Source of the DNA: Bacteroidales bacterium
GTDB taxonomy: Bacteria > Bacteroidota > Bacteroidia > Bacteroidales > UBA932
Reading direction: 5' to 3'
Length of the DNA stretch: 64,000 nt
NCBI GenBank assembly: GCA_022648685.1
Contig: JALCMW010000001.1
Span: 124,001-188,000, forward strand
Shown here: in pieces, positions 18,954 to 29,052 of the stretch
Layout of the letters: each line of letters starts with the position of its first letter
Numbering within the stretch: position 1 is the first letter of the stretch
Notes under the pieces: generated by a model
Databases searched by the model: none
What the model was told of the DNA's origin: nothing
The model's input: only the letters and a program-made list of their open reading frames with translations
Translations under genes and position numbers: made by a program

Positions 18954-18961
18954 CAAAATTA
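18954..18961 (-). promoter_or_regulatory. Putative promoter (-7 TAATTTTG) of kinase A and the acyl-CoA synthetase
   Basis: A TAnnTTTG match on the minus strand, about 31 bases of leader before the ATG at 18916. A second TAATTTTG lies at 18973-18980, so the exact element is uncertain. Confidence 0.35.
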
Positions 18962-18986
18962 GTATTCTTTTGCAAAATTAAGAGAA

Positions 18987-19616
18987 TTATTTATCCTGCA
19001 AAACCGGAAACAAACCGTAAAGCTCGGCATCGATCCTGTCGGTGACGGCAACGAAATCTTCCGGACGATTTTCGAAATCCAGATTATCGGTATCAAGTTC
19101 GAGCACCTTTCCGCTGTAATTCCCTATCCATTTCCCGTAACGGTCGTTAAGACCGGAAAGATATTCCAGACTTATTCCCTTTTCATAATCACGGCCGCGT
19201 TTCTGTATCCTGGAGACAAGATTCGGAACCGATGATTTCAGATATATAAGCAGATCCGGAGCCTTGACCAAAGACATCATCAGATTGAAAAGGTCCATAT
19301 AAGTACCGAAATCCCTTTCGGTCAGATTTCCCATCGCCCTGTTGTTCTCGACGAAGATATATACGCCTTCGAATATCGTTCTGTCCTGGATGACGACGTC
19401 CTTCGATCTGGAGATTTCAAGAACATCCCTGAACCTCTGCTTCAAGAAATAGACTTCGAGGTTGAAAGACCACCTCGGAATATTTTTATAATAATCTGCC
19501 AAATACGGATTGTAGCTTACCGCTTCATATTTGGGAATCCACTTATAATGTTCAGCCAACATCTTTGTGAGCGTGGTTTTTCCACTGCCGATATTGCCTG
19601 CTACTCCTATATGCAT
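18987..19616 (-). CDS. Deoxynucleoside kinase, copy B
   Basis: A 209-residue deoxynucleoside kinase, started at 19616 (MHIGVAGNIGSGKTT) because the promoter element at 19642-19649 places the transcript start near 19635, leaving no room for ribosome binding before an in-frame ATG at 19640; this start also aligns exactly with copy A. It has the same P-loop, the IQDRTIFEG motif and the KRGRDYEKG lid. The two copies lie in tandem with 70 bases and a separate promoter between them. They may have diverged in substrate (one for dG, one for dA or dC), as known for paired bacterial dNKs; sequence alone does not decide. Confidence 0.92.
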   Translation of the reverse strand: MHIGVAGNIGSGKTTLTKMLAEHYKWIPKYEAVSYNPYLADYYKNIPRWSFNLEVYFLKQRFRDVLEISRSKDVVIQDRTIFEGVYIFVENNRAMGNLTERDFGTYMDLFNLMMSLVKAPDLLIYLKSSVPNLVSRIQKRGRDYEKGISLEYLSGLNDRYGKWIGNYSGKVLELDTDNLDFENRPEDFVAVTDRIDAELYGLFPVLQDK

Positions 19617-19641
19617 ATATGAATGAATATTGATTGACATA

Positions 19642-19649
19642 CAAAATTA
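19642..19649 (-). promoter_or_regulatory. Putative promoter (-7 TAATTTTG) of kinase B
   Basis: A TAnnTTTG match on the minus strand, with the predicted transcript start about 19 bases before the ATG at 19616. It is back to back with the promoter of the metallo-hydrolase operon. Confidence 0.45.
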
Positions 19650-19661
19650 ATACAGTTTTTT

Positions 19662-19669
19662 TAACTTTG
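19662..19669 (+). promoter_or_regulatory. Putative promoter (-7 TAACTTTG) of the MBL-uvrA-kinase operon
   Basis: A perfect TAnnTTTG about 20 bases before the ATG at 19689. Confidence 0.45.
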
Positions 19670-19688
19670 TAAGTCAATATCGATTTCA

Positions 19689-20396
19689 ATGCTTAAAATT
19701 AAGAAATTCTTTTTCAATCCTTTCAGAGAATGCTGCAGTATGGCCTGGGATGACTGTGGCATGGAAGGGGCCATAATAGATCCCGGATTCTACACCTCTG
19801 ACGAAAGGGACGAACTGTTCCGGTTCATAAAGGGAAACGGAATAAAACCGGTGTGCATATTGCTGACCCACGGACATTTCGACCACATATTCGGAGTAAA
19901 GGAAAGCATGCTGGAATTCGGCATCCCGGCATATATGGATCCCTCCGACAAAATAATATTGCAAAACGATCCCATCTTTACAAAAGCGTGCAAGCTCAAA
20001 ACACCCGATACGGAATTCGAGACCGAAGATCTGCATGAAGGGGATATGATAGATGTCGGGAGAATAAAATTCAAAGTCATACTGACCCCGGGGCACACCC
20101 CTGGAGGCGTAAGTTTTCTGGACGAAAAAGACAAGACATTATTCAGCGGTGACACGCTTTTTGCAGGAAGCATAGGTCGTACCGATAACCAATGGGGAGA
20201 TTATGACAAACTCATAAAATCGGTATTGGACAAACTCATGGGACTGGACGGAGATACAAGAGTAATTCCCGGACATGGTCCGGAAACGACAATATCGAAA
20301 GAGATAGCTGACAATCCTTTCCTGATACCGTTCAACGAACCTGATGACGGACTGCAGGATACGGACGGTCTGGAATTGGACGGAAAAGACGACTGA
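19689..20396 (+). CDS. Metallo-beta-lactamase-fold hydrolase (glyoxalase II-like)
   Basis: A 235-residue cytoplasmic hydrolase. The metal-binding motif THGHFDH (His61, His63, Asp65, His66) is followed by TPGHTPGG and FSGDTLF and by PGHGPETT, the full zinc ligand set of the hydroxyacylglutathione hydrolase-like group. Members cleave thioesters or related bonds, and many bacterial ones have unknown physiological substrates. It is first in an operon with uvrA (14 bases downstream) and a nucleoside kinase; no functional link is obvious. Confidence 0.85.
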   Translation: MLKIKKFFFNPFRECCSMAWDDCGMEGAIIDPGFYTSDERDELFRFIKGNGIKPVCILLTHGHFDHIFGVKESMLEFGIPAYMDPSDKIILQNDPIFTKACKLKTPDTEFETEDLHEGDMIDVGRIKFKVILTPGHTPGGVSFLDEKDKTLFSGDTLFAGSIGRTDNQWGDYDKLIKSVLDKLMGLDGDTRVIPGHGPETTISKEIADNPFLIPFNEPDDGLQDTDGLELDGKDD

Positions 20397-20410
20397 GAAG
20401 CTCCGTTGAC

Positions 20411-23248
20411 ATGAAAATGAAGAAAAAAGAATATATCAGCATAAGAGGCGGAAAAGCGCATAATCTGAAGAATATCGATGTGGATATTCCCAGGGATTCT
20501 TTTGTCGTGATCACCGGACTCAGCGGAAGCGGCAAATCATCATTGGCTTTCGACACTATATATGCCGAAGGGCAAAGACGCTATATGGATACATTATCCA
20601 CATATGCAAAGCACTTCATGGGTATACTTGAAAAGCCGGAAGTGGAAAGCATAACAGGCCTCAGCCCCATCATAGCCATAGAACAAAAGACGACGGGAAA
20701 CAACCCCAGATCCACTGTCGGTACAATAACAGAAATATTCGATTTTCTTAGACTGCTTTTCGCAAGGGCATCGAGGGCATATTCCCCGACCACCGGCAAA
20801 GAAATGACGCGTTACAGCGAAGAACAGATAGCTGATCTCATAATGTCCGGATACAAAGACAGGAAATGCCTTTTGCTTGCTCCTCTGGTAAGAGGGCGGA
20901 AAGGAAATTACAAAGACCTTTTCGACCAACTGCGGCGCCGCGGATATCTTCAGGCAAGAATAGACGGGGAACTTTCGGATTTAAATCAGATAACGTCTCT
21001 TGACAGATACAAGAACCACTTCATAGAGCTGGTCGTCGACAAGATGAAACCGGAAGCGGGAGATGAAAAAAGGGTTCGCGATTCGGTAATCACAGCTCTT
21101 AACGCAGGGAAAGGGTCCATTGCCATACTGGATATGGAGACAGGGGAACTCAAACATTTCTCAAAGCATCTGGTAGATCCCGAATCAGGAATATCTTTCG
21201 AAGAGCCCGCGCCTCACTCATTTTCTTTCAATTCTCCCCAGGGATATTGCCCGCATTGCAAAGGCCTAGGCAAAATAGTGGACATAAACATGGATTCGAT
21301 AGTGCCGGACAAAAGCGTTTCCATCGCTGAAGGAGGTATAGTCCCGCTGGGGAAAGTCAGGGAGACGAAGAAATTCGATATTATCCGTTCCATAGCAAGA
21401 AAATACGGATTTTCGCTATACGATCCCATAGCTGCGATTCCCGACGACGTCGTTTCACTGATAATATTCGGTTCCGATGAACTGTTCAGGGTCGGGGAAG
21501 GCGTAATGTCGGAAATGGTTTCATTTCCCGGAATAGCCGGAGACATTGATGACAAGATAACATGTCCCGTCTGCCACGGCACGAGACTGAACTCCCAGAC
21601 CAATTATTTCAAGATAGACGGAAAGACCATCTCCGAAGTGGCTGCAATGGAAATCACCACGTTGAAAAAATGGCTTGGGAAACTACCCGGAAAGCTGACG
21701 GCAAGGGAGAATTCGATAGCCAGGGACATCCTCAAGGAATTGAACGACAGGGTAGGATTCATGCTGAATGTCGGTCTTGGTTACCTGACACTCGACCGTC
21801 CAACCGGTTCATTATCGGGAGGTGAAAGCCAGAGGATCAGACTCGCCACACAGATAGGGTCGAAACTTGTGAATGTGCTGTACATATTGGATGAGCCTAG
21901 TATCGGTCTTCATCAGAAAGACAACAGGAAACTGATAGCTTCACTAAAGGAACTTCGTGACGAAGGCAATTCCATAATGGTGGTTGAACACGATGCGGAG
22001 ACAATGCTTTCTGCAGACTGGCTGGTGGACGTAGGACCGGGAGCAGGGGAAAACGGCGGCAAAATATGCCTGAGCGCTCCCATGGCAACTTTGCTGAAAG
22101 GGAAAAAACCGGACGCGGAGACATTAAAGCACTGCATATTAGGGAACTCGACAACGCTGGATTATCTGAAAGGGATCAAAAAAATCCCCGTACCACAAAA
22201 ACGCAGACATGGCAACGGCGCCTTCTTAAGCCTTGAGAATGCAAGCGGCAACAATCTTAAAAACATAAGCGTAGACTTTCCCCTTGGCATGTTCATAGGT
22301 GTAAGCGGACTCAGCGGAAGCGGCAAGTCATCGCTTGTGAACGAGACTCTGATGCCTATATTGAAGAACAAATTCTACAATGCCAAAATCAAGCCCCTGC
22401 CTTACGGAGCACTCAAAGGCATAAAGAACATCGACAAACTGATCGAGATAGACCAAAGTCCGATAGGCCGTACCCCAAGAAGCAATCCTGCGACTTTCAC
22501 AGGCGTGTTCAATGACATACGGCAGCTTTTCGAAAACACAAATGACGCCAAGGTGCGTGGTTTCAAGGCCGGAAGATTTTCTTTCAACGTCCCGGGGGGC
22601 AGATGCGAAGAATGCAAGGGAGCAGGAATCAAAGTGATAGAAATGAATTTCCTTCCTTCGGTAAATGTCGTATGCGATGAATGCCGCGGCAAAAGATACA
22701 AGGAAGATACCCTGGCGGTGAAATACAAAGGGAAGAATATAAATGACGTCCTTGAAATGTCGATAAGCGAAGCTTACGAATTTTTCAGGCATATCCCTAA
22801 AATAGCGCAAAAGCTCAAGGCACTGAACGATGTCGGGCTCGGATACATACATTTGGGACAATCGGCCGTCACCCTTTCCGGAGGAGAAAGCCAAAGAATG
22901 AAGCTGGCTTCGGAATTATACCGGTCGGCCACAGGAAACACCCTGTATATATTGGACGAACCGACCACAGGCCTTCATTTCGATGACATAAAAATACTTT
23001 TGAATGTCCTGCAAGCATTAGTCGATCAAGGAAATACCGTAATAATAATCGAACATAATCTGGATATCCTGAAATCGGTGGATTATATATTCGACATGGG
23101 ACCTGAAGGCGGGAAAAAAGGCGGACTCATCGTAGCTGAAGGAACTCCGGAGCAAATAGCCTTGAATCCGGACTCTGTCACGGGGCCGTATCTCAAGGAA
23201 ATTCTTGAAGCCGACAAAACTGAAATGTCGGAAATCAAAACCATATAA
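20411..23248 (+). CDS. uvrA: Excinuclease ABC subunit A
   Basis: A 945-residue DNA-damage sensor of nucleotide excision repair, close to the family length. It has two ABC ATPase halves: Walker A GLSGSGKS near residue 36 and again near 634, and signatures [11 protein letters not shown] and [11 protein letters not shown]. Two zinc modules are intact: CPHCKGLG with CPVCHGTRL in the first half, and CEECKGAG with CDECRGKRY in the second. Two UvrA molecules load UvrB at lesions. The start at 20411 follows the upstream gene by 14 bases; an ATG two codons later is also possible. Whether a second UvrA paralog exists elsewhere in the genome cannot be seen. Confidence 0.96.
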   Translation: MKMKKKEYISIRGGKAHNLKNIDVDIPRDSFVVITGLSGSGKSSLAFDTIYAEGQRRYMDTLSTYAKHFMGILEKPEVESITGLSPIIAIEQKTTGNNPRSTVGTITEIFDFLRLLFARASRAYSPTTGKEMTRYSEEQIADLIMSGYKDRKCLLLAPLVRGRKGNYKDLFDQLRRRGYLQARIDGELSDLNQITSLDRYKNHFIELVVDKMKPEAGDEKRVRDSVITALNAGKGSIAILDMETGELKHFSKHLVDPESGISFEEPAPHSFSFNSPQGYCPHCKGLGKIVDINMDSIVPDKSVSIAEGGIVPLGKVRETKKFDIIRSIARKYGFSLYDPIAAIPDDVVSLIIFGSDELFRVGEGVMSEMVSFPGIAGDIDDKITCPVCHGTRLNSQTNYFKIDGKTISEVAAMEITTLKKWLGKLPGKLTARENSIARDILKELNDRVGFMLNVGLGYLTLDRPTGSLSGGESQRIRLATQIGSKLVNVLYILDEPSIGLHQKDNRKLIASLKELRDEGNSIMVVEHDAETMLSADWLVDVGPGAGENGGKICLSAPMATLLKGKKPDAETLKHCILGNSTTLDYLKGIKKIPVPQKRRHGNGAFLSLENASGNNLKNISVDFPLGMFIGVSGLSGSGKSSLVNETLMPILKNKFYNAKIKPLPYGALKGIKNIDKLIEIDQSPIGRTPRSNPATFTGVFNDIRQLFENTNDAKVRGFKAGRFSFNVPGGRCEECKGAGIKVIEMNFLPSVNVVCDECRGKRYKEDTLAVKYKGKNINDVLEMSISEAYEFFRHIPKIAQKLKALNDVGLGYIHLGQSAVTLSGGESQRMKLASELYRSATGNTLYILDEPTTGLHFDDIKILLNVLQALVDQGNTVIIIEHNLDILKSVDYIFDMGPEGGKKGGLIVAEGTPEQIALNPDSVTGPYLKEILEADKTEMSEIKTI

Positions 23249-23265
23249 AATCAAATCTAACGGAT

Positions 23266-24990
23266 ATGAATGAGACAATGGAAATAAAGATTTACTGCGT
23301 AAACGACAAAAAATACCATACGGTTCCGCAAGGAATCAGTCTTATGGAATTCTCGAAACAGATATGCACCAGTGTAACGGATCCAAAAACCGGTGCGGAA
23401 TATGAAGTCCTGGCGGCTCTCGTCGACCATAAGCTGAAAGAACTTGACTACCGTATCATAATGTCTCATGAAGTGGAGTTCATAGGATACAACCACCCTG
23501 ACGGACGACGCACATATATAAGATCTGTATGTTTCGTTCTCCAAAACGCCGTAAGGGAATTATATCCGGAGAAAGTGCTTGTGATCGATCATTCCCTCCC
23601 CAGCGGATTGTATTGCGAGATCTGCGAACAGGAGAAATTGGACGACGGACGGCAAAAGATATATCTGGAGTCAGCCGAAGAACTAGAGAACATCGGACTG
23701 AAGATGAGGGAAATAGTGAGCCGGGACCTTCCTTTCAGGAAAGTCAAGATGAATGCGAAGGATGCGGAAAAGCTATTCATCGCAAACAATCAGCCCGACA
23801 AAGCCGAACTGCAGAAATCCCTCGGAAAATTCATTTGCAGCGTATATTTTCTGGACGGCCAGGGAGACACATTCCACGGGCCCCTGCTTCCGTCGACAGG
23901 CTATCTGAAAGTTTTCGGACTTACGGAATTCAGCAACGGATTTTGTCTGCAGTTCCCTTCCGACAAGGATTTCAACAAAGTCGTACCTATGCAGCGTCAA
24001 TCGAAGATAGCGGCAACACTAAAAGAATATTCAGATTGGTGCGCGATTATAGGCATAAACGGAATCGGGACTCTGAACAAAGCTATTTTCAACGGAAAAG
24101 CTGTCGAACTGATAAATCTGTCAGAAGCTTTGCATGAGAGGAAATATGCCGCCATCGCCGACCAGATCTACCAAAGACGGGGAAAAGTAAAGATAATATT
24201 CATAGCCGGACCTTCGTCAAGCGGCAAGACTTCTTCTTCACTGCGTCTGGCTCTGCAATGCAAAGTACTGGGTCTCAATCCGAAAGTAATAGAACTGGAT
24301 AATTACTTCGTGGACAGGAAACATACCCCGAAAGATGAAAACGGGGAATACGATTTCGAATCCCTCAATGCCATGGACCTGAAATTCCTCAACGATCAAC
24401 TCAACGATCTGCTGGAAGGGAAGAAAGTCAAGATTCCGAAATATGATTTCAAGACCGGAGTCAGATCATTCGAAGGAAAAACAATGCAGCTGGACGAAAA
24501 AGATATCCTGATAATGGAAGGCATCCATGCTTTGGATCCCGATATGGTTCCCGAAGTGGACAATTCAAGGATATTCAGAGTCTATGCATCTGCCCTGACT
24601 TCGCTCAACATTGATGAAAACAACAATATATCCACCTCGGACAACAGACTTCTGCGAAGGATGGTAAGGGATAACAGGACCAGGGGAATTACTCCGGAAG
24701 AAACAATCAACAGATGGCACAGCGTCAGAAAAGGGGAGAACCATAATATCTTCCCGTTTCAGGAGAATGCCGATGCCCCATTCAATTCAGCACTTATTTA
24801 TGAGCTTCCCATGCTTAAATATTATGCCGAGCCTCTGCTCAGACGGATATCCCCGGCATCTGCGGCCTACTCCGAAGCAATAAGATTGCTGAAATTCCTG
24901 GATTACATAGTAGCCCTTTCACCCAATGAGATCACGGCCATTCCTCCGACATCTATAATGAGGGAATTCATCGGAGGACAGACACTGTAA
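23266..24990 (+). CDS. TGS-domain uridine kinase-like nucleoside kinase
   Basis: A 574-residue fusion typical of Bacteroidales and Clostridia. Residues about 6-70 form a TGS-like domain, the next ~200 residues resemble the second additional domain of threonyl-tRNA synthetase, and from about 308 the protein is a uridine kinase/phosphoribulokinase P-loop enzyme (GPSSSGKT, residues 315-322; ELDNYFVDR; LIMEGIHALDPD). It probably phosphorylates uridine or a related nucleoside; the role of the TGS part is unknown. It ends the MBL-uvrA operon and converges on malQ with only 13 bases between the stops. Confidence 0.88.
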   Translation: MNETMEIKIYCVNDKKYHTVPQGISLMEFSKQICTSVTDPKTGAEYEVLAALVDHKLKELDYRIIMSHEVEFIGYNHPDGRRTYIRSVCFVLQNAVRELYPEKVLVIDHSLPSGLYCEICEQEKLDDGRQKIYLESAEELENIGLKMREIVSRDLPFRKVKMNAKDAEKLFIANNQPDKAELQKSLGKFICSVYFLDGQGDTFHGPLLPSTGYLKVFGLTEFSNGFCLQFPSDKDFNKVVPMQRQSKIAATLKEYSDWCAIIGINGIGTLNKAIFNGKAVELINLSEALHERKYAAIADQIYQRRGKVKIIFIAGPSSSGKTSSSLRLALQCKVLGLNPKVIELDNYFVDRKHTPKDENGEYDFESLNAMDLKFLNDQLNDLLEGKKVKIPKYDFKTGVRSFEGKTMQLDEKDILIMEGIHALDPDMVPEVDNSRIFRVYASALTSLNIDENNNISTSDNRLLRRMVRDNRTRGITPEETINRWHSVRKGENHNIFPFQENADAPFNSALIYELPMLKYYAEPLLRRISPASAAYSEAIRLLKFLDYIVALSPNEITAIPPTSIMREFIGGQTL

Positions 24991-25003
24991 CCAAAGCGGA
25001 AGT

Positions 25004-27652
25004 TTAACGACCCGATCCTTTTACCATATCCCGGATATGGGAACAGAGCACTCTGTTCTCCAAAAGCATTTCTAGATCCGGATGCATTCTGTAGCGCCAG
25101 TAATGGCCTGGCTCGGAAGGGACATTGATCCTTTCATCAGAAGGATCGCCGTGATACCTCGTATCTTCTTCTATGGAAAGCCAATCCTGTAACGGAAGGA
25201 CAGCCAGCATAGAAGGAGACCCCATATTCCTTTCGATAATAAGGCTGCATAGCCATGGTTCGCAGACCGAAGGAAGATCACCTGCACAATGCAGGACATC
25301 GTAAAAGAATGACGAGGATAATTTCTTGTCTTTTTTCCACCAACCTATGAGCGTTTCCATATCATGGGTTCCAGTAGAGCATACGCTGTAATAAGGATAT
25401 TTGCACGTATCTGCGAATTTTTCACCGGGAGCTTCCGGCATTCTCTGTATCCTGAGAGAAAGGATGCCCAGTCCGCCCATTATATCGGGGACGCAATCCG
25501 GTATCATGCCCAAATCCTCTCCGCATGCAAGCATTCCTGTGGAATCGATCAGTTCCGGAAGCTTGTCCATTGCCGATTTCTTCCATAAAGAATCATGTCT
25601 GGTGTAAAAGAAGTCATTGTAAAGCCCGTCAAAAGACTTGCGGCCGGCTTCGGACAATGTCTTATAGACATAAGAAGAGCCTGCGGCAATCCGTGGATGG
25701 TAATAACCTTTTTTCACCGGATCTTCTACAAAGAGGACCTCGTCGAGAAGACGCATCAGACCGTCACGTATCTTTACGGATTCCGGAGAAACGAATTTAG
25801 CAGCCACTTTGGCCTGGGTCGAAACTCCCGCCCTCAACTTGCCGTCTTTTATATATTTCTTTTTTATATCTGTTACTCTTCCCTGGCCGAATATCTCCGA
25901 CAACAATCCGTCATCAAGACAAGGAGAGGAATACCTGCCATCCGACATATCGAATCCTTTTAAGGCAAGTTCCTCTGCAGAATAAGGCAAAGCCGGTTCG
26001 AAATGTCCCAATAAACCATGGACGGAAGCCGTAGGGATTTCCCACATTCTGAAAAATCCGAGTATATGATCGAATCTCACGGCATCGAAATACCTGCTCA
26101 TTTTCTTCATTCTGGCTTTCCACCATGAAAAGCCGTCCTCTTCCATTCGTTTCCAGTTGTATGTCGGGAAACCCCAATTCTGACCGGTTTCGGAAAAAGA
26201 ATCGGGCGGGGCGCCCGCCTGGGAATCAATATCGAACAAATAAGGGAAAACCCATACATCAGCTCCGGTACGGCTCACGCCGATAGGCAAATCGCCTTTC
26301 AGTATAACACCGTTCGAATGGGCATACGAAACTACTTCACTAAGTTGTTCGTCCAGGCAAAATTGTTCATAAAAATAAAACTCTATCTGTTTTTTGTGTT
26401 CCGCGCAATATTCGTCTATTATTTTACGGCCGTATCTCGAATATTTTCCCCATTTGGAAAAATCCGCAGTCCCGTATTCATCCCTCAGCACACAAAAAGC
26501 GGCATAAGGCACAAGCCAGTCTTTATTTTCCTCAATGAAGTCATTGTAATCCGCACCTGAAATCAATGAAGAGCCGCCAGCGGCAAAAGACTGCCGCAGC
26601 AACCTGGTTTTTTCACGGTTGACCCTCTCATAATCCTCGCATGGAAGGGAATTCAGTTCGGATTGCAAACTTCTGTATGTTTTGTCGGCACGTATGCCTG
26701 CATCCGGCAAATGCATATACTGCGGATGCAGGGCAAATACGGATATGGGACTATATGGATATGAATCGGTGAAAGTCCCGTCGGCGGTCGTATCATTGAC
26801 TGGCAGCAATTGTATGACTTTCTGCCCTGTGGCAACGGCCCAGTCGACAAGAAGCTTGATATCATTGAACTCACCGACGCCGAAACTGTCGCGGCTCCTT
26901 AGGGAAAATACCGGGACGGCGGTACCGGCGCATCGCCAATGATCCGGATCGAACAAAGGAGAATGGCAGTTGATCAAGACATGGGAACCGGAAGCCGGCA
27001 AATCGTAACAACAACGGTTCGGACCTTTCTCCCATGAAACTATCCTCCGTGTCTTTTTATCTATTATTACAAACTTATATTCAAATGATTCCCTGACATC
27101 CAGCATTATATCGAACTGAGGAAACCGGCAGTCATTCATTAACAAGGGTTTCTGCCAATCGTCAAAATAGCGTCCGCTTCCCGTAATCGCCAATGCCTTG
27201 TCCGGACCGATTCCCGGACAAGACACGGAAAAAGTCACGTTGCCGTTTCCACGGAAACAAAAGCTCTCCTTTTCGGAAACGCGGGAAGACCTTTTAAAAA
27301 AGACATCGGTAAAAGCTTTGCTATAGAAAGGGAAATCTGAAGGCCTGTCATTCCAGATGTCGCGTATTATCATAAATGAAGGGCGCCCGTCGCAAACCGA
27401 AAAAATGCGATGCCCTTTCCACTCTTTTCTTACGCAAATCAAACTCCGGTCGCCGCCGGAACAGTTGTCAGGACCGCAGTCCTTCCAAACTTCAAAGGAA
27501 TATTCCGAACCTGCCTTCAAATCAGGATCATCGAAATCCACTCTCCACAAGCCGGCATCGATATATTGCATACCGTAACGCCTGCCTTCCGCATTCAGGA
27601 CGAGATTTTCTCCCCAAATCGTTTTATATAAAAGACTGATCTGTATTTTCAT
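25004..27652 (-). CDS. malQ: 4-alpha-glucanotransferase (GH77) with N-terminal CBM20-like domains
   Basis: An 882-residue disproportionating enzyme that transfers alpha-1,4-glucan segments and releases glucose during maltodextrin use. The GH77 core starts near residue 250 and shows the nucleophile Asp in VRFDHILGFFRMWE, the acid/base Glu in ACGEDLGMIP and the third acid in STGTHDMETL. The N-terminal ~250 residues form two starch-binding CBM20-like units (for example LVLNAEGRRYGMQYID and the later SGRYFDDWQKPLLM), as in plant DPE2 and the long bacterial MalQs. It lies 19 bases after two MFS transporters and is probably their operon partner, linking import to glucan turnover. Confidence 0.93.
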   Translation of the reverse strand: MKIQISLLYKTIWGENLVLNAEGRRYGMQYIDAGLWRVDFDDPDLKAGSEYSFEVWKDCGPDNCSGGDRSLICVRKEWKGHRIFSVCDGRPSFMIIRDIWNDRPSDFPFYSKAFTDVFFKRSSRVSEKESFCFRGNGNVTFSVSCPGIGPDKALAITGSGRYFDDWQKPLLMNDCRFPQFDIMLDVRESFEYKFVIIDKKTRRIVSWEKGPNRCCYDLPASGSHVLINCHSPLFDPDHWRCAGTAVPVFSLRSRDSFGVGEFNDIKLLVDWAVATGQKVIQLLPVNDTTADGTFTDSYPYSPISVFALHPQYMHLPDAGIRADKTYRSLQSELNSLPCEDYERVNREKTRLLRQSFAAGGSSLISGADYNDFIEENKDWLVPYAAFCVLRDEYGTADFSKWGKYSRYGRKIIDEYCAEHKKQIEFYFYEQFCLDEQLSEVVSYAHSNGVILKGDLPIGVSRTGADVWVFPYLFDIDSQAGAPPDSFSETGQNWGFPTYNWKRMEEDGFSWWKARMKKMSRYFDAVRFDHILGFFRMWEIPTASVHGLLGHFEPALPYSAEELALKGFDMSDGRYSSPCLDDGLLSEIFGQGRVTDIKKKYIKDGKLRAGVSTQAKVAAKFVSPESVKIRDGLMRLLDEVLFVEDPVKKGYYHPRIAAGSSYVYKTLSEAGRKSFDGLYNDFFYTRHDSLWKKSAMDKLPELIDSTGMLACGEDLGMIPDCVPDIMGGLGILSLRIQRMPEAPGEKFADTCKYPYYSVCSTGTHDMETLIGWWKKDKKLSSSFFYDVLHCAGDLPSVCEPWLCSLIIERNMGSPSMLAVLPLQDWLSIEEDTRYHGDPSDERINVPSEPGHYWRYRMHPDLEMLLENRVLCSHIRDMVKGSGR

Positions 27653-27671
27653 AACAGCACAGTATTTAAAG

Positions 27672-29048
27672 TTATTCTATTTTCATCTTCATCCATTTCC
27701 AGTTTATCACTGGAAGCAGGAAAGAAACAAGACAGGCTGCAAGCCAGAACAGGGAAACGGGAGTGAAATTGTACGTAGCGTTGATTATTTCGGCGCCGGC
27801 ACTGTTTCCCTGTATAAGGTAACCGCTCACGACCTCCTGTATTCCGGCAGCGGCATAGCTTACTATGCCGACTATTGCCAGAGCAGCCCCGGTAGCTTTT
27901 CTCGGAACTATATCCAAAGCCATCAATCCGGCCACTATGCAGTAGATAACACCGATAGACAGACTGAACATCGACATGTACAGTATATTGATGACATATC
28001 CGCCGTGCGAGAACAAGAACAATGAAAGTGCGGCCAGACACACGGCTCCGGAAATGACTACGGGCTTGATCCGGTCGCCGCGGAACAATTTGTCCGAAAG
28101 CCAGCCGGCAAGGACGGTGCCCAAAACACCGAAAGCTTCCGAGAACGCTATTATCTGCGTCGCTCCGGCAAGTGAAAAACCTTTGTCTTTCTGGAGGAAA
28201 AACACTCCCCAGTTGGAAACTCCGTATTGAGTAATATATACGAAAGCACTGGAAATGGCTATGATCCATATTCCGGGACTCTTTATCACGGATTTCTGGA
28301 GCTGTCTGGTAGGCATGGAATCGGTCTTTCTGGGAGTTTCGCCGGACAATTCCTGAACGGATGGCAAGCCTTTGCTTTCAGGCGTATCTGAAACGAAAAG
28401 GACTACAACGGCTGCTCCTGCCAGTCCGGCAACGGCAGCGAACATATATCCGAACTGCCAGCCTATTTTCTCGACTACAATGCCTATAATTATGAACGAC
28501 AGGAATTTACCGAAATACGGAGTGGCGCTGAATATACTGTAATAAGTCCCGCGCAAATTAATAGGAAACCAACGGGAAAGGCTTATCACACCCGGAGGAG
28601 CACCCATGGACTGTGCCCAACCGTTCATTCCCCACATTACGGCGAATACCACAAAAAGGACGGCGGAAGAAAATCCCGGCCACCCGTGAAGCAAGCCGAG
28701 GACACCGAGGATAAGATTAATAAGAGCTGACAACAACAACCCGACCGACATGAATTTGCGTATATTGCAATAATCCGCGATAAAGCCGTTAACAAATTTC
28801 CCTACGGCATATACGAACAACAATGCGGAACCGATTATTCCAAGTTGGGATGCCGTAAGCAATCCCGAATCTATGACAGGCTGTTTGACCACGCTCAAAG
28901 TCATACGACAGACATAATACAGGCTATATGCTATGGTGGCTCCCCAGAATGTCTTATTTCTCAAGGACTTATATACGGAATGAATCTTCGTTCCGTCGAC
29001 CTTGCCGGCGGAAGGCTTGCTTATCCTGAAATAAGAATATACTCCCAT
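27672..29048 (-). CDS. MFS transporter, GlpT/UhpC-like, copy 2
   Basis: A 458-residue twelve-helix carrier of the organophosphate:phosphate antiporter family (GlpT, UhpT, UhpC). Typical features are the YSLYYVCRMTLSVVKQPVIDSG segment after helix 1, the GKFVNGFIADYCNIRKFM loop between helices 2 and 3, and a central hydrophilic loop of about 40 residues. Such proteins exchange glycerol- or hexose-phosphates for phosphate, or act as sensors. It starts 4 bases after the stop of a paralog and is followed by malQ. The specific sugar phosphate is unknown. Confidence 0.87.
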   Translation of the reverse strand: MGVYSYFRISKPSAGKVDGTKIHSVYKSLRNKTFWGATIAYSLYYVCRMTLSVVKQPVIDSGLLTASQLGIIGSALLFVYAVGKFVNGFIADYCNIRKFMSVGLLLSALINLILGVLGLLHGWPGFSSAVLFVVFAVMWGMNGWAQSMGAPPGVISLSRWFPINLRGTYYSIFSATPYFGKFLSFIIIGIVVEKIGWQFGYMFAAVAGLAGAAVVVLFVSDTPESKGLPSVQELSGETPRKTDSMPTRQLQKSVIKSPGIWIIAISSAFVYITQYGVSNWGVFFLQKDKGFSLAGATQIIAFSEAFGVLGTVLAGWLSDKLFRGDRIKPVVISGAVCLAALSLFLFSHGGYVINILYMSMFSLSIGVIYCIVAGLMALDIVPRKATGAALAIVGIVSYAAAGIQEVVSGYLIQGNSAGAEIINATYNFTPVSLFWLAACLVSFLLPVINWKWMKMKIE

Positions 29049-29052
29049 GGAT

